From positions 1 through 26,785 of the forward strand of contig JACZUR010000001.1 in NCBI GenBank assembly GCA_022573095.1: a stretch of DNA of 26,785 nucleotides, read 5' to 3'. Source of the stretch: Gemmatimonadota bacterium. Its GTDB lineage: Bacteria; Gemmatimonadota; Gemmatimonadetes; Gemmatimonadales; GWC2-71-9. The translations under genes were made by a program, and so were the position numbers. Under the pieces are notes generated by a model. It made no database searches and had not been told where the DNA came from. It worked only from the letters and a program-made list of their open reading frames with translations. Position 1 is the stretch's first letter; each line of letters starts with the position of its first letter. Shown here one piece after another: positions 23,732 to 26,785 of the stretch.

Positions 23732-26700
23732 TGGATCTGTCCCGCCGTGAAATTCACTTGAGCAAAAATAGTAAACACGGTCTGTGAAGTCTTGCTGGAG
23801 TTGTGTAGCTGCTCTGTTATCAACCGGCTGAAGCTCACGCCACCTCTTACTGTAGGTGAAAAGCCGGTATCTAGATTCACAGCTATCTGAGATCTGCGGC
23901 TGTCGGAAATCGCAAGACATTCGGGTTCGTCCCGCTTCAACAAACACACCGTCGATTTGTTGGTCGTAAACGAGACCGTCGCAAGTATGGGACTTGGCAG
24001 TCTTGCAACGGAGCGGGGAACACGCAAGCTAAAGCTTAGGCTTCCGAGCCAGCCCACCTGATCCGTTATTGTAAGATTTCCTGAGCTTAGGGCTTCTGAG
24101 CGGACTTGGCTGAATTGAGCTTGCGTCGTAATACCGCCCCCCCAAGTCAACGTAAGTGAGGGCGTCAGCGTGGTTGATTCCCTGCCGGTTTGGGCAAGTG
24201 AAACGCCTGCACCTGGGCCTCCACCCTCTCCACCCAAAGAGGCAAATCCCGGTTGCACCGTCGAAGTTTCATTCTTGCGATACGCGGCCCGTGCCGAAAT
24301 ACCAGAGAGAACTCTTCGGATTGATCCCCGTGGACTGAGCGTCCAATCAAACCTGAGAGACGGCCATTCGGTGTTACTCTGGCGGATCTGGATCTGAGCG
24401 TCTCCTCGTTTGGTGAAGGTCTCAGAAGTACCCCGGCGGTAATTGAGATTCACTCTCATGCCAAACGGCAAACGGGTGCCGCCCGTCACAGTCCACGTCT
24501 TGCTTTCCGTCGCGGACGTCGCAAGCACGCCGTTGTGGCTCCTAAATTCGTCCAGTTTCCCAAGCGCCAACTGATATCTGAGGCCAGTACGAAACGGTAC
24601 TCTGTCAAACGCTGAGGTCCTTTGGATCAAGTAGGAGAGGTCCAGAGGGGCGACCCCTCTAACGAGAGCCGCAAGCGCACTCGAGTCGCCAAAGATACCA
24701 CCGACAAGTCGTCTAAAGTCGAATCGCGAACCGAACTCTCGATTACGACTATTCCTCACTGACTCTGCCACCTTGAATCCACCGATCGAGTCGCCCGTTT
24801 CTCGGACCGGGTTTGGATTGTTCGGATCTCGATTGAAGCTGTACGTTGTCGCGACGATGATTCGCGGACTGAGCCAACTCGACACGACGGGACGGAGATT
24901 GACGTTGGTACTTAGCGTTCTGCTTCTTTCGAATCCCACCTCTGTACCCGCAAAATTCCTTCGCTCCGAGGCAAGCAGTCGACCGATGGTCGTCGAGTCT
25001 CCGTAATCTTGAAGATCTCTCAAACTGGAGTAGGATGCCCGCACATTGAAAGTAGACATCGGGCGAAGGTCAATCGAACTGGTATTCGTCCAGGTGTGAT
25101 TGATGCTGCGCGTGGGGCGGATAACCGTATCGCGTGCAAGCGCCACCGGTACCCTAAACGACGTGCGCTCAGAGCGGTTGTTAGTGATCTGTGAAGTCAC
25201 GGTGAACTGCACCGGGTTCCAGCGCAGCCTAGATGTCCTCAATGACTTACCGAACTCACTTCCCCTGATGAAACGGGGCATCAGATTCAACAACTTTAGC
25301 ACAAAGCCGGGAGCTGCGCGAACGGTCTTGGCGTCTGCCAACCTGTTGTACCGGACACGGAGCTGACGATTGGACGCCTCCGCCTCGCTGAGCAATTGAA
25401 CACTCTCCGACTCCTGAGCTAGCGCGAAAAGAGAGAACGGATCTAGCAAGTTCCTTGCCAAGAAGCTTTCCCCACGCCGCAGTCGCCGGAGTGACATCTG
25501 ATAGGTCGAGGAACGTGAGTTTGGACTTCTCAGCCCACTTATTTCCTCACCCAACACGTCGCTACGGTTTAGAAAGAAAGGATTTTCCCGAGCATTCCGG
25601 ATCTGGACCGAAATTGGAATGCTCATTCCCCACGAAACGGGCATCAGCTTGTCCACTCTAAAAGACGAAGAAAACCTACTCTCACGATTGCCGATGTAGT
25701 TGGGTGTTTCCCCCGGAAGCTGGAACCGGTCGTCCACACTGGTAAAAGAGTAATTGATCTCTGCAACGTCGGCGGCGGACAACTGAATATTGATGGCACT
25801 CGCCAGCCCGGCATCGCCGATTACGTCATCCAGCCTCATATCGTCCACCCACAATTCGGCCTGGTCCACAAAAGTTCCGTCGGAAACCCTCAATATCCCA
25901 ACTGCAACTTCCGACACCCTCGCAAGATTTGGGGGGGAGACCCCTGGATTGTCGACGTGAACTATGTAGGGCCCGCTGCAGACGACGAACGCCGTCTCGT
26001 TACCTCCGCATTCAGCGGATCCGGAAGGCTGTTCGCCTCGCAGCCATCTGGACTCAGCTTCCGCACGCAGAGACAACCAACGCTGTATTTCGATTACTAT
26101 CTCTGGTTCCCACGTGTCGGTGTTTACCGGGGTTCTATACATGTAGAAGTTGTCTTCGTCCCGGCCGACCTTGACGTAAAACTCGAAATCACCTTCTGCC
26201 CAGCCGGCACCGCGCCCTCTTGCCCATATTTTGAGCGTTCTATACCTCAGAAAATTCTTGTCCGCTTCATCGAAGAACCGCTGAAAGGCCTCCGCTCGCT
26301 CTCCGGTCCTAAGATCGGTGGCGAGCACCCGTAGAGATATCTCATTGATCTGAATGGACCCGAAGGCAAACCCCGTACCAGCCTGAGCGGCCTGATTCGT
26401 GACGCCGGGGGGTGAAGTGTAACCTAGATCCCTATTTTCGGTTGAAACGACGCTAACTACGACCCCGCCGTGAGCCTCCCCCCGGAGGCCAGCGATGCCA
26501 GCTATTGGCGTGCTTGCTCGCTTGAGCCAAGGAGCGCCAAGCAGGCGGAACCGCGCAAGCGCGATAAATAGATCTTTCTCCTCCACCGCAGCGGGAGCTA
26601 CGAACGTGAGCCTGAATGACTCGATTTGACGCATGTTAGGCTGGCCAACCGGAACATTGTCCGCCTGGAACGAAATTCTGTACAACCTCCATCTCAGGGT

Positions 26701-26785
26701 CCCCCCACTGGCGCTCGGAATTGAGCCTCCATCCCGCACGTAGAACTGTTCGCCTCCGATCGGAAAGACATACCGAAAATAGTTC
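23728..26785 (-). CDS. sprA: SprA-like giant outer-membrane protein (C-terminal part; 5' end outside window)
   Basis: The frame stays open to the right edge (1018 residues visible, beginning NYFRYVFPIGGEQF), so the true start is beyond the window; the first GTG inside (26739) is not the start. SprA/Sov proteins are usually over 2,000 residues and form the very large beta-barrel translocon of the type IX secretion system in Bacteroidetes. Seen here: the SprA-specific segment MRQIESFRLTF (residue 52 on), a RVSEVAVGILR...AELWVDDMRLDD module, VAEINYSFTSVDDRF, and PVSWGMSIPISVQIRN, then about 600 residues of alternating polar/hydrophobic, Ser/Thr/Arg-rich strands typical of a barrel and ending at FTIFAQVNF. 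No other type IX component is present in the window. Homologues occur outside Bacteroidetes within the FCB group. Confidence 0.85.
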   Translation of the reverse strand, partial: NYFRYVFPIGGEQFYVRDGGSIPSASGGTLRWRLYRISFQADNVPVGQPNMRQIESFRLTFVAPAAVEEKDLFIALARFRLLGAPWLKRASTPIAGIAGLRGEAHGGVVVSVVSTENRDLGYTSPPGVTNQAAQAGTGFAFGSIQINEISLRVLATDLRTGERAEAFQRFFDEADKNFLRYRTLKIWARGRGAGWAEGDFEFYVKVGRDEDNFYMYRTPVNTDTWEPEIVIEIQRWLSLRAEAESRWLRGEQPSGSAECGGNETAFVVCSGPYIVHVDNPGVSPPNLARVSEVAVGILRVSDGTFVDQAELWVDDMRLDDVIGDAGLASAINIQLSAADVAEINYSFTSVDDRFQLPGETPNYIGNRESRFSSSFRVDKLMPVSWGMSIPISVQIRNARENPFFLNRSDVLGEEISGLRSPNSRSSTYQMSLRRLRRGESFLARNLLDPFSLFALAQESESVQLLSEAEASNRQLRVRYNRLADAKTVRAAPGFVLKLLNLMPRFIRGSEFGKSLRTSRLRWNPVQFTVTSQITNNRSERTSFRVPVALARDTVIRPTRSINHTWTNTSSIDLRPMSTFNVRASYSSLRDLQDYGDSTTIGRLLASERRNFAGTEVGFERSRTLSTNVNLRPVVSSWLSPRIIVATTYSFNRDPNNPNPVRETGDSIGGFKVAESVRNSRNREFGSRFDFRRLVGGIFGDSSALAALVRGVAPLDLSYLIQRTSAFDRVPFRTGLRYQLALGKLDEFRSHNGVLATSATESKTWTVTGGTRLPFGMRVNLNYRRGTSETFTKRGDAQIQIRQSNTEWPSLRFDWTLSPRGSIRRVLSGISARAAYRKNETSTVQPGFASLGGEGGGPGAGVSLAQTGRESTTLTPSLTLTWGGGITTQAQFSQVRSEALSSGNLTITDQVGWLGSLSFSLRVPRSVARLPSPILATVSFTTNKSTVCLLKRDEPECLAISDSRRSQIAVNLDTGFSPTVRGGVSFSRLITEQLHNSSKTSQTVFTIFAQVNFTAGQIQ

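Noticed and set aside
23732..23947. N-terminal extension of the M28 gene to 23947
   Set aside because: It lies entirely inside sprA in another frame; the ATG at 23731 gives a lipoprotein signal and a standard ATGA overlap.
1..26785. CRISPR arrays, tRNA/rRNA genes, insertion sequences, attachment sites
   Set aside because: I read for repeat-spacer arrays, cloverleaf-like genes, transposase motifs and terminal inverted repeats and saw none; the short phased repeats found are promoter-associated.

Overview
Every gene that can be supported lies on the minus strand, so the window reads biologically from right to left. It is a bacterial chromosomal segment of moderate-to-high GC. It holds most of a type IV pilus locus, plus the 3' part of a SprA-type giant outer-membrane protein gene. 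SprA together with a glutaminyl-cyclase-like M28 lipoprotein points to the FCB superphylum. My best guess is Gemmatimonadota or a close relative; this is inferred from protein family content only, with no rRNA in the window.

Layout in transcription order. (1) 26785-22838: sprA (5' end outside the window), with a 4-base ATGA overlap into an M28 cyclotransferase-like lipoprotein gene. (2) 22756-17964: a membrane-anchored ComEA-like double helix-hairpin-helix protein, then the pilus motor genes pilB, pilT and pilC, closed by a strong hairpin terminator. (3) 17772-14783: pilS and pilR, overlapping by ATGA. (4) 14775-3992: a dense run of a SAM methyltransferase, a DPM1-like GT2 glycosyltransferase, three PMT/ArnT-like GT-C membrane glycosyltransferases and two TMTC-like GT-C proteins with TPR tails, mostly overlapping or nearly abutting. 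(5) 3991-2704: an intergenic control region, then two tandem paralogous type IV pilin genes separated by a hairpin. (6) 2585-163: a second histidine kinase and sigma-54 activator pair, overlapping by ATGA. (7) 42-1: the first 14 codons of another prepilin, cut off by the window edge.

Proposed way the parts work together. PilB, PilC and PilT assemble and retract a pilus made mainly of the product of 3283-3663. PilS/PilR (and perhaps the second pair) switch on sigma-54 promoters, and both pilin transcription units carry good -24/-12 elements. Upstream of the main pilin promoter are three TGTCGC boxes at an exact 11-bp pitch. Upstream of the left-edge prepilin are three TGCA boxes (plus one TGCG) at an exact 10-bp pitch. 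The GT2 enzyme would make a polyprenyl-phosphate sugar, and the five GT-C proteins would move sugars onto exported protein. Placement between pilSR and the pilins suggests O-glycosylation of the Ser/Thr-rich pilins by TMTC/PMT-type enzymes. That is the most interesting candidate system here, and it is an inference from context.
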